A stretch of DNA of 64,000 bases from Polyangia bacterium (lineage in GTDB: Bacteria > Myxococcota_A > Polyangia > Polyangiales > JAUICN01), in the NCBI GenBank assembly GCA_030427835.1, contig JAUICN010000009.1:111617-175616 (forward strand). The letters run 5' to 3'. A program made the translations under genes and the position numbers. Shown here in pieces: positions 35,980-44,466 of the stretch. Position 1 is the stretch's first letter. Every line of letters begins with the position of its first letter. The notes under the pieces are model-generated. The model was not told the origin of the DNA, made no database searches, and was given only the letters and a program-made list of their open reading frames with translations.

Positions 35980-36005
35980 ACTGAACTGAACTGGCCTGGC
36001 CTGGC
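35977..36005 (+). repeat. Pentanucleotide repeats beginning at the methyltransferase stop codon
   Basis: TGAAC is repeated three times starting with the TGA stop, followed directly by three CTGGC units that share a base with the first array. Two different 5-bp slippage arrays are back to back between convergent genes. Confidence 0.85.
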
Positions 36006-36017
36006 CTAGACTACGTC

Positions 36018-36707
36018 CTATGGGGTGCTCGAGGGTGGGAGTGCTTCGCTGTTTGGAAGGCGTTGGAATCTGGCCAGGACTTCCTTGCCCTGCCGCGAAG
36101 GAATGCTGTGTTGCACGGGAGTGAGTTCTTGTAGTTCGTGGTAAGGGGCAAGCAGTTTGCAAATCTCTTCTGGATCGATGGCAAAGGGTGGCCCCTGGTC
36201 ACGGGGTTTGTTCACCACGGGAAACAGCAGTGCCACGAGTTCTCCTCCAGGCCGGATGAGGCGGTGGGTGGTGCTGGCCCAGGGGCCCCGCATGCGAGGA
36301 GGGAGGGCACAGAGGAAGGTGTAATCCCACCACAGGTCAAAGGGTTGTTCAGGCTGCCATTGAAAAAGGTCTCGCTGTACCAGGTGTACGTGATCTAAGG
36401 GCACCTGTGCTTGCTCGCGTACCTGTTCAAAACGGGGAGCGACGCTGGACGCAAGGTCCACTCCCCATACGGTTCGGTTTGCGTGCGCAAGCGTCATGAC
36501 GTCGTAGCCGGCACCACAGCCCGGTACGATGGCTTTTCCCGTGGGAAGAGCATGGGTGCGAACGAGTTCCTGGAGAATCGGGGGGCTTTGACCTGCATCC
36601 CAGGGGGTATGGTTGTCGTTCCAGGCGGCTTCCCAGTCCGTGGAGTCGGCGGCGGTGGGGCCTGCGGCGTTGGGGTCGGCGGCGTTAGGGTTCTGTTTGT
36701 GGGTCAT
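36018..36707 (-). CDS. TPMT-family methyltransferase (thiol/halide S-methyltransferase type)
   Basis: A 229-aa soluble SAM-dependent enzyme. W-E-A-A-W-N-D-N-H-T-P-W-D-A-G is the family opening. V-P-G-C-G-A-G-Y-D-V is motif I, and D-Y-T-F-L-C-A-L-P-P-R-M-R matches the thiopurine or thiol S-methyltransferase family. The first 20 residues are low complexity (repeats of N-A-A-D/G-P). Its ATG overlaps the mltG stop by 4 bp, so it is the downstream gene of the mltG operon. The biological substrate could be a thiol, halide or tellurite; not resolvable here. Confidence 0.85.
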   Translation of the reverse strand: MTHKQNPNAADPNAAGPTAADSTDWEAAWNDNHTPWDAGQSPPILQELVRTHALPTGKAIVPGCGAGYDVMTLAHANRTVWGVDLASSVAPRFEQVREQAQVPLDHVHLVQRDLFQWQPEQPFDLWWDYTFLCALPPRMRGPWASTTHRLIRPGGELVALLFPVVNKPRDQGPPFAIDPEEICKLLAPYHELQELTPVQHSIPSRQGKEVLARFQRLPNSEALPPSSTP

Positions 36708-37843
36708 GAAGGGTTTCTGATGCGCGCGATGGCAGCTTGGTGCTGCTCCAGGGTTTGGCTGAAGGTGTGGGTGCCGTCGCCATTGGCAACGAAGTAGAAG
36801 TCGTCGTGGGGTTCGTGTTCGAGCACGGCGCGAATGCTTTGTAGCCCAGGGTTGCTAATGGGGCCCGGGGGAAGGCCATCGTGGCGGTAGGTGTTGTAGG
36901 GGTTTGCGGAATCTCGGGTCATGGATCGGGTGATGCGCATGCCGCTCTTCGGGCAGGAGGGGATGTCCTCGTGCATTTCTAAGCAGCCGTAGGTGACGGT
37001 GGGATCGGCCTGCAGCCGATGGGGACGAAAATCCGAACGGGTGAGACGGTTGAGGAACACGCCCGCAATGCGTTTCGCCTCTTCCTCGGAACGGGCTTCC
37101 TTTTCTACAATGGATGCGAGGGTGGTGATTTCCCGTGCGGACCAGTGGAGTGTTTCCACAAGCTTCCTGTAGCTTGGTTGTTGTGGTGTGAGCCAGGATT
37201 TGGTTCGGTGGCGGTAGGTGCCTACCAGCCACCTGAGAATATGTGCGGGGGTGGCGTCGGTACGGAACTCGTAGGTGTCCGGAAAAAGGTAGCCCTCTGG
37301 GGTTCGGGGTAGCGGTTCCTTCGTGGATGTGGAGGCTGGGGGAAAGGCAAGGGTTTTGAGGACCAGAGGGTCGACCATGGCGGAAAGGAATTGCTGCCGT
37401 GCGCCAAGGCCTGATAGCTCCAGGCGGGTGGCGATTTGAAAGCGATTGAAACCTTCTGGAATGGTGACGGTAACGATTTCAGTGCCTAGTCCGGTACTCA
37501 GCCTGCGGCCCACCTCCATGGGAGTGAGCGCGTCACTTACCCAAATGGACTGCCCTCGTTTGAGTTCGTCGTCGCGGGTGACCATCGTCATGTACGCGGT
37601 CCACAGGCGGGCAGAGTGCACGATGCCCAGTTGTTCCAGACGCCTTGCCAGTTGCCACAGTGTGTCGCCCTGTCTTATGTGCACCGTTCGCTGGGTGGCC
37701 ATGCGGGTGGCACTGGCTCCCGGCCCAGGTTGGTTGGGGTAGGAGATCAACAGTAGGGCCGTGACCACCATGCAGGTGGTCAATAGGGCGAGCAGGCCGA
37801 TGGTGGCGGCTCTTGTGGGGTGTGTGTTTTTTCTTTTTGGCAT
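36704..37843 (-). CDS. mltG: Endolytic murein transglycosylase MltG
   Basis: A 379-aa inner-membrane enzyme that cuts nascent peptidoglycan strands and so helps end chain elongation. It has an N-terminal helix (residues 12-34), then a LysM-like subdomain (R-Q-G-D-T-L-W-Q-L-A-R-R-L), then the YceG core. The catalytic Glu is in I-V-E-K-E-A-R-S. Other landmarks are P-E-G-Y-L-F-P-D-T-Y, A-D-P-T-V-T-Y-G and N-T-Y-R-H-D-G-L-P-P-G-P-I-S-N-P-G. It lies 11 bp downstream of ruvX, the usual neighbourhood. Confidence 0.95.
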   Translation of the reverse strand: MPKRKNTHPTRAATIGLLALLTTCMVVTALLLISYPNQPGPGASATRMATQRTVHIRQGDTLWQLARRLEQLGIVHSARLWTAYMTMVTRDDELKRGQSIWVSDALTPMEVGRRLSTGLGTEIVTVTIPEGFNRFQIATRLELSGLGARQQFLSAMVDPLVLKTLAFPPASTSTKEPLPRTPEGYLFPDTYEFRTDATPAHILRWLVGTYRHRTKSWLTPQQPSYRKLVETLHWSAREITTLASIVEKEARSEEEAKRIAGVFLNRLTRSDFRPHRLQADPTVTYGCLEMHEDIPSCPKSGMRITRSMTRDSANPYNTYRHDGLPPGPISNPGLQSIRAVLEHEPHDDFYFVANGDGTHTFSQTLEQHQAAIARIRNPS

Positions 37844-37854
37844 GTGGGGGAATG

Positions 37855-38364
37855 CTAGAGGCTATCGAGATAGGTTTGTAGCAGGATACTGGCGGCCACC
37901 GCGTCCACCGGGGGTTTTGTTTTTTTTGAACGATGGGTGCGTTTCCCTTTTTCCGGTTGAAGGTAGTCCTGGGCCTGTCGCGTGGTGAGCCGTTCGTCCA
38001 CGAACTCCAGGTGTACCGTTCGCTTGTACTGTTCTTGCATGTACTCTTGAATGGCGTTTGCCATCTTCCGTGCGCGGGTGGCGGAGGATCCGGATGTGCC
38101 GTCCAGTCGTAGGGGTAACCCCATGACGAGGGTGTGGGTATCCTGTTTGTGCAGAAGGGTGCAGAGTTGTGCCAGCCAATTGGGATCCTTGCGTGACACC
38201 ACGCCGTGGGGAGTCGCGATGCCCATGGTGCGCGGAGCGGTGGCGTGCTGAGTGCTGGTGCGCTGGGCGGTGGTATCTAGCGTTGTTGTGTCCTGGGTTG
38301 GAGTATCTTGAGCAAAGGCAATACCGATGCGAACGGATCCAGGGTCGATTCCTACCAGGGTCAT
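37855..38364 (-). CDS. ruvX: RuvX/YqgF pre-16S rRNA nuclease family protein with unusual insert
   Basis: A 169-aa RNase H-fold protein that matures 16S rRNA ends (formerly a putative Holliday junction resolvase). G-I-D-P-G-S-V-R-I-G-I-A, V-M-G-L-P-L-R-L-D-G, V-D-E-R-L-T-T-R-Q-A and K-P-P-V-D-A-V-A-A hold the conserved acidic residues. After the first strand there is an insert of about 28 residues rich in Thr, Gln and Asp with internal repeats. It replaces a short turn in other family members, which are about 140 aa. It is the first gene of ruvX-mltG-TPMT. Confidence 0.92.
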   Translation of the reverse strand: MTLVGIDPGSVRIGIAFAQDTPTQDTTTLDTTAQRTSTQHATAPRTMGIATPHGVVSRKDPNWLAQLCTLLHKQDTHTLVMGLPLRLDGTSGSSATRARKMANAIQEYMQEQYKRTVHLEFVDERLTTRQAQDYLQPEKGKRTHRSKKTKPPVDAVAASILLQTYLDSL

Positions 38365-38386
38365 GGTTGTGGTTTATCAGGGCTCG

Positions 38387-38420
38387 TACGTGGATCCAGG
38401 GGGCCAGCTGGGTCCACGTA
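38387..38420. repeat. 12-bp inverted repeat upstream of ruvX
   Basis: TACGTGGATCCA (38387-38398) pairs with TGGGTCCACGTA (38409-38420) at 11 of 12 positions, with a 10-base loop. It lies 22 bp before the ruvX start on the minus strand, in leader position, so it could be a regulatory hairpin or an operator. Confidence 0.55.
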
Positions 38421-38484
38421 CTCTGCCTGGGGCAGTGGACTGGACATGGGTGCAGGCGGTGGGTTTGTGAGTGGCAACTGCCAT

Positions 38485-38520
38485 GGATGGTGGGGGAGCC
38501 ACGGATGGTAGGGGAGCCAC
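38485..38520 (+). repeat. 18-bp tandem duplication between ruvX and the glucokinase gene
   Basis: Two head-to-tail copies of GGATGGTGGGGGAGCCAC differ at a single base. No gene is affected. Confidence 0.85.
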
Positions 38521-38785
38521 CCTGACTGGGGGTTTGCCCAGGAGAAATAGGCGCGATCGACGCAATTTTTCGTGAGATATGGGCGGCATGGGCCTTGCTA
38601 CCTATTTGGGTTTTGGGCGGGACACCAGGATGGACCTGGAGCTTGATCGTGTGGTACGGCGGTTCTGTACCGGGTGATGAATGGGTTGATGGGGCGATGG
38701 GGTGGCACATGGGGTTCGACAGTTCGCTGGGATTTGGGTCAAGGGCGCGGAGATTTGGGCAATACGCCAAAGTGGGTAATCCCTA

Positions 38786-39838
38786 GTGCCCTGGGGTGAA
38801 CAGCGGAAGGTTCGCGTTCTGGCGGGGGACATTGGCGGAACCAAAACCTTTCTTTCCCTGTTTGAGTACCAGGGTGGGATTTGCGAGGAGGTTCGCCGGG
38901 AGCGTTTCTCTAGCGCAGATCACCGGGATCTGGAGTCGGTGCTCGAGCAGTTTATTCGCCACGAGGGGGAACCCGTGGACGGTGCTGCGTTTGGGGTGGC
39001 GGGCCCCGTGGTAGACGACCATTGTTCTGCCACAAACCTTCCCTGGCATGTGCACGGTGCGACGCTTGCTGCGTTGCTGCGAGTTCCGCGTGCTGTACTC
39101 GTGAACGATTTTGTGGCGGTGGCACATGGGATTGCCGCGCTCGATTCCTCGGAGGTGGAGACCCTTCAGGATGGTGATGGGGATCGGGACGGCGTGATGG
39201 CGTTGCTGGGCGCAGGCACGGGCCTTGGTGAAGCGGTGGCGATCCCCGGGGGGGGAGTGGCAGGTGGTCTTCGGGTGCTTGCCAGTGAGGGGGGCCACGC
39301 CGACTTTGCACCACGCAATGAGGTGGAGATGGGTTTATTGCGGCGTATGCTTCAGCAAGTGGACCGCGTTTCAGTGGAGCGGCTGGTGTCGGGACCAGGG
39401 CTTGTGTCCATCTATGAGTACGTGGTGATGGAGGGGCTTGAGGCCGAGGTCGAATCGGTTCGGGCACAAATGGCTCCCTCGACCCCGGGGGAGAATGCCC
39501 TGGTAGGGCGGGACCCCGCGGCGGTCATTGGAGCCCACGCCATGGCAGGAACGGATCCGGCCTGTGCCATGGCGGTGGATCTATTCGTGCAGCTCTACGG
39601 TGCAGAGGCGGGAAATCTCGCGTTGAAGGTGATCCCTACAGGTGGGGTGTACGTTGCGGGAGGCATGGCGGCCAAGTTGTTGCCCGCCCTTCGTGAGGGG
39701 GCTTTTGTGGAGGCGTTTCTCAACAAGGGCCGGATGCGGCCGTTGTTGGAACGGATTCCTGTACGGGTCATCAAGGATCCACGGGTGGGTTTGCTTGGAG
39801 CCCGATCCCTGGCCCTGGCGTCTTGCACGGGCGCCTGA
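38786..39838 (+). CDS. glk: Glucokinase (Glk family)
   Basis: A 350-aa cytoplasmic enzyme that phosphorylates glucose with ATP. L-A-G-D-I-G-G-T-K-T is the phosphate loop, followed by F-G-V-A-G-P-V, T-N-L-P-W, L-V-N-D-F-V-A-V-A-H-G-I, G-A-G-T-G-L-G-E-A and A-S-E-G-G-H-A-D-F-A-P, all in Glk order. The protein is about 25 residues longer than E. coli Glk. The GTG start is tentative. It is a single gene that converges on the lipoprotein gene at 39856. Confidence 0.93.
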   Translation: MPWGEQRKVRVLAGDIGGTKTFLSLFEYQGGICEEVRRERFSSADHRDLESVLEQFIRHEGEPVDGAAFGVAGPVVDDHCSATNLPWHVHGATLAALLRVPRAVLVNDFVAVAHGIAALDSSEVETLQDGDGDRDGVMALLGAGTGLGEAVAIPGGGVAGGLRVLASEGGHADFAPRNEVEMGLLRRMLQQVDRVSVERLVSGPGLVSIYEYVVMEGLEAEVESVRAQMAPSTPGENALVGRDPAAVIGAHAMAGTDPACAMAVDLFVQLYGAEAGNLALKVIPTGGVYVAGGMAAKLLPALREGAFVEAFLNKGRMRPLLERIPVRVIKDPRVGLLGARSLALASCTGA

Positions 39839-39855
39839 TTGCTTGCTCGTTGCCG

Positions 39856-41073
39856 CTACTCTCTCCATTGGGCCCGGTGGAGATGACCGTCGGCGATGTA
39901 CACCAGGTCTGGGGGTTGGGTTCCGGCGGAAACCCACTGTGCTGTCGTACACGGGGTCTTCGCAACGGGCTGTGTGCCTGTGGAACCCGGTGGGGATTCG
40001 TGATCCCCCACGTGATTGTTTAGGGGAAGCGGAGATTGGGTGTGCCACAGGGTACCGCCCCCGTTCCAGAGAACATGAAGGTTGCCGTTTGCGGCCCAAC
40101 TGACGTCACCGATGCGTGGTGGGCTGGTGAAAGTCCAGGGGGGCTCAACGTGGCTGCCGGAGAGTATGGTGGACCACTGTGGGCGTGGGTTGTTGAAGAG
40201 GTCGTCCGTGTGGATGCTCGCACGGATTTCCTGCCAACCCATTGTTCCGTCCTGGGTGGTGCCGGCGAGCAGGGTGTGTACGTGCAGTACTGACCCTGTG
40301 ATGCTCGATTGGCTTTTCAGGACGTGAATGTTGTGGATGTCGGTGGTGGCCTGGGGGAGCCGTGTTTCTTGGGTGGAATCTGAGAGGATCCACTGGATGG
40401 CGGGGGCGTTGCCCACTGCCGTGGAAAGCACAGCGAGTTCGCCAGATGAGGTCCCGTCGGTGACGTGAATGGACCAGGTGGAGGGTGGTTCGGATTGTTG
40501 ATGGAGGGGGTGGGGGGATGGCTCATCTACTTGGGCTGCGTACCAGGTGCTTTGGCTGGCGGTTGTTTCCGACCAGAATGCCCAAAGGCCCTCATTCCAG
40601 GGGGAGGCATGCAGGCCCAAGGGTTGTGTGGGGACCTGGGTGAGTTGTTTTCCAATCTTCCAACCGATGGGCAGCCCGCGGCCGTGGAGCAATCCACCGG
40701 GGTGGGCCCAGATGAGGTTTGCCACGTCGTCTGGGCTCACGTGCAGTGCCAGGGCCTGTGACAGACTTTTGCCTGGCTGGGTGACAACACGGTTCCAGAG
40801 ACCGTGACGAAGTGTCGTGTCCGAACCGTTGGTGCTTGCTGCACTGTGCCAGGCCAGATGGAGCGGGCCGCCGGGCCGTTGTGAAACACGGAGGGGCGCG
40901 CATTGGGCGCCCACATTCCAGCTTTCAACCTCCCACCTGGGAGTGGTGTCGGTGGCCTGCACAAGGTCGTTCGATTTGTGTCGGTCGCAGGCGGTGCTGG
41001 AGGTCGATGCCAGGCAGAGCAGGGTGACGCTCGTAAGAAGCGGACCGACTGTATTTGACGGTTGGTGACCCAC
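39856..41073 (-). CDS. Predicted lipoprotein, beta-rich, last gene of the addBA run
   Basis: A 405-aa protein with a signal peptide ending in S-S-T-A-C. The mature part consists of repeated strands with W and H-x-x-W motifs (L-H-L-A-W-H-S-A, L-I-W-A-H-P-G-G, L-H-V-L-W-N-G-G), suggestive of a sialidase-like or BNR propeller. The GTG start lies 9 bp after the AddA-like stop on the same strand, so it is probably transcribed with the nuclease genes, though a functional link is not obvious. No family recognised. Confidence 0.7.
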   Translation of the reverse strand: MGHQPSNTVGPLLTSVTLLCLASTSSTACDRHKSNDLVQATDTTPRWEVESWNVGAQCAPLRVSQRPGGPLHLAWHSAASTNGSDTTLRHGLWNRVVTQPGKSLSQALALHVSPDDVANLIWAHPGGLLHGRGLPIGWKIGKQLTQVPTQPLGLHASPWNEGLWAFWSETTASQSTWYAAQVDEPSPHPLHQQSEPPSTWSIHVTDGTSSGELAVLSTAVGNAPAIQWILSDSTQETRLPQATTDIHNIHVLKSQSSITGSVLHVHTLLAGTTQDGTMGWQEIRASIHTDDLFNNPRPQWSTILSGSHVEPPWTFTSPPRIGDVSWAANGNLHVLWNGGGTLWHTQSPLPLNNHVGDHESPPGSTGTQPVAKTPCTTAQWVSAGTQPPDLVYIADGHLHRAQWRE

Positions 41074-41082
41074 GGCTACCGG

Positions 41083-44000
41083 CTACCCGCTGTGATCTTC
41101 CAAAGCGAGCTGTGAACGGGGGTCATGGTCGGAAGAATAGCAAATCCCCTGGTAGGGGCACTGAAGCTGTTGGCATTGGGGTTGAGGGAGTCGAGCGTAG
41201 GCCCCAGTTTGCTGAGCACCGGTGAGGGATCTGAGGATTTGGTTCGGCGTGGGTAATGGTGCGGCATTGACCTGTGTACTGTCTTCGGGATGCTCCAGGG
41301 GGATCAGCGTTAGGGAAATGTGGGAGGCCCCCTGGGCCAGCGCCAATTGCTCTGGTGCCAACTTCGCTAGGGCTAAATTCGCTAGGGCCAACTTGTACAG
41401 GGCCAGTTGGGTTTCGTATTCTCCACGGTAGGCGCCGGTGCCGCGGCCAGTCTTGTAGTCCATGATCTCAAGACCCTCATCGGTTTCCAGCAGGAGATCG
41501 ATTTGCCCGCGGAGGGTCCAGCGGTGGTGGCCTTCCCTATGGGTCCACACCAGGGGGACTTCACGATGGGTCTGGTGTGCCGGGTGGCGTGCAATACGTT
41601 GGCCGATGGGGGACTGGGTAAATCGGTGGAGGGTGGCCTGCTCTTCTGGGGAGAGATTGTGAATGTTGGCTCGGTGGGCGGCGTGCTCAAGCGCTGCAGT
41701 GGTTGTGTCGGGATCCAACGTTTGGCAATGGTCCAGGTGTTGGAGAACGGCGTGCATGCGGTTGCCCCGTTGGATGGCGTTTTCTTGCAATGGAACGTGA
41801 TGTTCCGCGGGCAGGGGCTCCTTTTGGATGGGAACGTGTGAGGGCACGCTGGCCATTCGCCGTAGTTGGAATAGCCGCGGGCAGGTGAGGAAGTCCGCCA
41901 ACTGCGTGACTGGAAGTTCCCCGTGGCAAGGCTTTTCATCCTGGGCGGCACAGGGTGGGTCTGCAGCGGCCACCGCGGCGCCCATGGGTTTCCATGGAGC
42001 GTTGGATGGGGCGCTAGATGGGGTGGTGCCTGCGGTAGGATTCGCTGCCGGATGGATCCCCGTGGGATCTGTGGGGCCCGTGATTTCGGGTGGTTGTGGA
42101 AAGGGTGTGGGGGTGAGCAGTGCCTGGTCTTGCAGTTGTTGCAGTGCCTTTCCAATGGGGCTGCGCTTGAGTTGTTGGGGCGCGCCCACGAGCCAGAGGG
42201 CATCCATGGCTCGGGTGATCTGCACGTAGAAGAGGCGCATGCGTTCGGCCTGCTCACGGGCCACCCGTACCCGGTGCACATGTTCGTGATGATCATCGTA
42301 GTGCCAGCTCCCGTCGCTTTTTCGTACCGCCGTGGCAAGGCCCGCCCCAGGGAATGGATCAAACTCCACGGGAGCCCGGGGAAGGGGCGGCATGTGGCCC
42401 ACCTCTGCGGCCACGACCACAGGAAACTGGAGCCCCTTGGATTGATGGATGGTCATGAGGGTGACTTCCTGGAGCGAATCCTCGGACCCGTTTTCCGGAT
42501 GAACTCGTTGGACTCCAGGCCAGGGGAGGTTTCGATCCAGTCGTTGCTGCCACTGTTGCAATACCGTCAGCGGGTGAACCCCCCTGGCCTGCTGTTGGTG
42601 CGCGTGGAGCAACATCGCACTGAGTTGCGCTTGTTTCACGCTTCGCTGTGCCTGCCCATGGTCTTGCTGAATCTGTTCAACAGGGTTGCCTTGCCAAGCA
42701 CCTGCGTGCTTGGTGAGGTGCTGCAGCCATGGAGCGAGGCCGACGTGATGCACTTCTGTGGGGGTCACGGAGGCCAGTGGGGCCTGGGCAAAGGGCCCGT
42801 GCTTCCAGGCCTGTTCATCGAGCCGCGTGCCTACCCCAAGGAGCAGACGTACAAGTGCGATGATGTCCCGTTGTGTTTGCCGAGCCTGGGAGGGTTGCGT
42901 GTTGCCCCCAAGAATCCGTGCTGGAATGTTCAGATTGTGGAGTTCCTGCAAAAACACGTGGGCCTGTGTAAGCCGGGGGAGAAGCACTGTGACGTCGGAA
43001 AGGGTGGCGGGGCGCCATCGGGTTTCAACGTGGCTTGCAGCATCGCGGACAGGGGTGTTCCCTTGATCCAGCATGGTGCGAATACGCTGGGCCACGGCCT
43101 GGGCCTGGGGCAACACGCCCGAACCTTTTGTGGTGGATGTTTCCGGGAGAGAGAGCCACTCCACGGGAACAGAACCTGTGGGTGACACTTCTGCCGAGGC
43201 CGCCATGAGGGTTTCCGTTTTTGGATCGAACTGAAGTTCAAACCCAAATGTGGATTGCTGTTGGAGCACGGCACCGGCCATGACATTGATGCTCGCCACG
43301 AGGGGAGCGGTGCTGCGGTAGTTGGTTTGCAGCGCGATTTCCTGGCCGCCTTCCCGGGTGATCTGCTGGGCCAACCCTTCGAACGTGGTGAGATCCGCGT
43401 TTCGAAATCCGTAGATAGATTGCTTGCGATCCCCCACCAGCAACAGGCCCTTGGGTCTGAGGATATGTGCCGTGGCTGCGTCTGTTGTGGCTGTGCCTGT
43501 TGTGGCAGCGTCTGTTGTGGATGGCACCTCTTCCTGTCGTAGCAGGCGTACCAGTTCGCATTGAATGGTGTTGGTGTCCTGGAACTCGTCCACCAACAAC
43601 ACCTGGATGTCTCGCTGGACTTGCAGACGCAGGGAGGGGTGGTGTTTGAGGGCATCTCGCGTGTGTCGTGTGAGATCGCTGAAGTCCAACACGTCGCGCA
43701 CCTGTTTGTGCTGGGCGTACCGGGTGAGGGTGGTTTGGATGAACCCGTGCAACCAGGCCAAGCGTGCGGCGTGTGCTGGCGTGGATTCGGTTTTTGGGGG
43801 GGCTACGTGGGTTTGCGGTGAGGCGCCTTCCAGAACTGCGCCTTCCAGAACCGACAGCGCGATGGAGGTGATCTGTTGCAGCCATCCGCCCGTGGTACTG
43901 GACGTGCGTTGCCCCAGGTCGTTGAGCATGTGAATGGCCTGGGGGTTCCTTTGTTCCAGTGCCGCCTGAAGTTCCTCCTGGGCGGATTGATGCAGCAGGG

Positions 44001-44466
44001 ACTGGGCTTCCATCTCGTCCAGGATCCTGAAATCCTGGGGGAGATCGAGCGTGCTGCTGTGCTCCCGTAGCAGGCGTGCGCAAAAGGCGCTGATGGTGGT
44101 GATGCGCGCGGTTTGCAGATCCCTGAGCCGTTGGGTCACCCGGTGCCGGTCAAGGCCTCCCCGTGGTTCCAGCGCACGCATCAAACGGGGGTAGCCGCGC
44201 CAACGCTCGGGGTTGTTGCTCGCGAGCGTGGTGAGGTGCTCCCGAATGCGCTGGCGCATTTCCGTGGCGGCCTTTTCGGTGAAGGTCATGGCCACCAGGT
44301 GCCGTGGGGGAAGGGGGTCTGGGTTCTCGGTCGCACCGAGGATGAGGTGGAGGTAGAGGGTGGTGAGGGCTTCGGTTTTCCCGGTGCCGGCTCCTGCCCG
44401 CAGCACGGTGTTGCACCCAAAACGGGTGACGGCGCCTAGGGGATCGACTTGTTGGGAATCGGTCAA
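41083..44466 (-). CDS. addA: AddA/RecB-like helicase-nuclease
   Basis: A 1127-aa UvrD-type helicase with a C-terminal PD-(D/E)XK nuclease, used in double-strand break resection. Helicase motifs: A-G-A-G-T-G-K-T-E-A (Walker A, near residue 25), V-A-M-T-F-T-E-K-A-A (Ia), L-L-V-D-E-F-Q-D-T-N (II), G-D-R-K-Q-S-I-Y-G-F-R (III) and M-T-I-H-Q-S-K-G-L-Q-F (V). The nuclease shows G-L-E-I-M-D-Y-K-T-G. Cys residues flank the nuclease (L-T-C-P-R-L-F and C-x4-C-x5-C at the end), a pattern like Fe-S nucleases that AddA proteins usually lack. Several low-complexity inserts are encoded by tandem repeats, one Thr/Ala-rich between motifs II and III. Confidence 0.88.
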   Translation of the reverse strand: MTDSQQVDPLGAVTRFGCNTVLRAGAGTGKTEALTTLYLHLILGATENPDPLPPRHLVAMTFTEKAATEMRQRIREHLTTLASNNPERWRGYPRLMRALEPRGGLDRHRVTQRLRDLQTARITTISAFCARLLREHSSTLDLPQDFRILDEMEAQSLLHQSAQEELQAALEQRNPQAIHMLNDLGQRTSSTTGGWLQQITSIALSVLEGAVLEGASPQTHVAPPKTESTPAHAARLAWLHGFIQTTLTRYAQHKQVRDVLDFSDLTRHTRDALKHHPSLRLQVQRDIQVLLVDEFQDTNTIQCELVRLLRQEEVPSTTDAATTGTATTDAATAHILRPKGLLLVGDRKQSIYGFRNADLTTFEGLAQQITREGGQEIALQTNYRSTAPLVASINVMAGAVLQQQSTFGFELQFDPKTETLMAASAEVSPTGSVPVEWLSLPETSTTKGSGVLPQAQAVAQRIRTMLDQGNTPVRDAASHVETRWRPATLSDVTVLLPRLTQAHVFLQELHNLNIPARILGGNTQPSQARQTQRDIIALVRLLLGVGTRLDEQAWKHGPFAQAPLASVTPTEVHHVGLAPWLQHLTKHAGAWQGNPVEQIQQDHGQAQRSVKQAQLSAMLLHAHQQQARGVHPLTVLQQWQQRLDRNLPWPGVQRVHPENGSEDSLQEVTLMTIHQSKGLQFPVVVAAEVGHMPPLPRAPVEFDPFPGAGLATAVRKSDGSWHYDDHHEHVHRVRVAREQAERMRLFYVQITRAMDALWLVGAPQQLKRSPIGKALQQLQDQALLTPTPFPQPPEITGPTDPTGIHPAANPTAGTTPSSAPSNAPWKPMGAAVAAADPPCAAQDEKPCHGELPVTQLADFLTCPRLFQLRRMASVPSHVPIQKEPLPAEHHVPLQENAIQRGNRMHAVLQHLDHCQTLDPDTTTAALEHAAHRANIHNLSPEEQATLHRFTQSPIGQRIARHPAHQTHREVPLVWTHREGHHRWTLRGQIDLLLETDEGLEIMDYKTGRGTGAYRGEYETQLALYKLALANLALAKLAPEQLALAQGASHISLTLIPLEHPEDSTQVNAAPLPTPNQILRSLTGAQQTGAYARLPQPQCQQLQCPYQGICYSSDHDPRSQLALEDHSG
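43823..43852 (-). repeat. 15-bp tandem duplication in frame in the addA-like gene
   Basis: GCGCCTTCCAGAACT is followed by a second copy differing at the last base. It encodes the repeated V-L-E-G-A in the AddA-like protein, in a non-conserved helicase segment. Confidence 0.85.

Larger units (their letters stand above)
38365..38785. other. 421-bp intergenic region between divergent ruvX and glucokinase genes
   Basis: I find no supported gene here; the short open frames lack family resemblance. It holds an imperfect hairpin (38387-38420) and an 18-bp tandem duplication (38485-38520). The rest is unremarkable GC-rich sequence that presumably contains the promoters for both directions. Confidence 0.6.

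Noticed and set aside
38588..38786. Short open frames before the glucokinase gene
   Set aside because: 29-63 codons, no ribosome site, no family resemblance and no convincing codon pattern.
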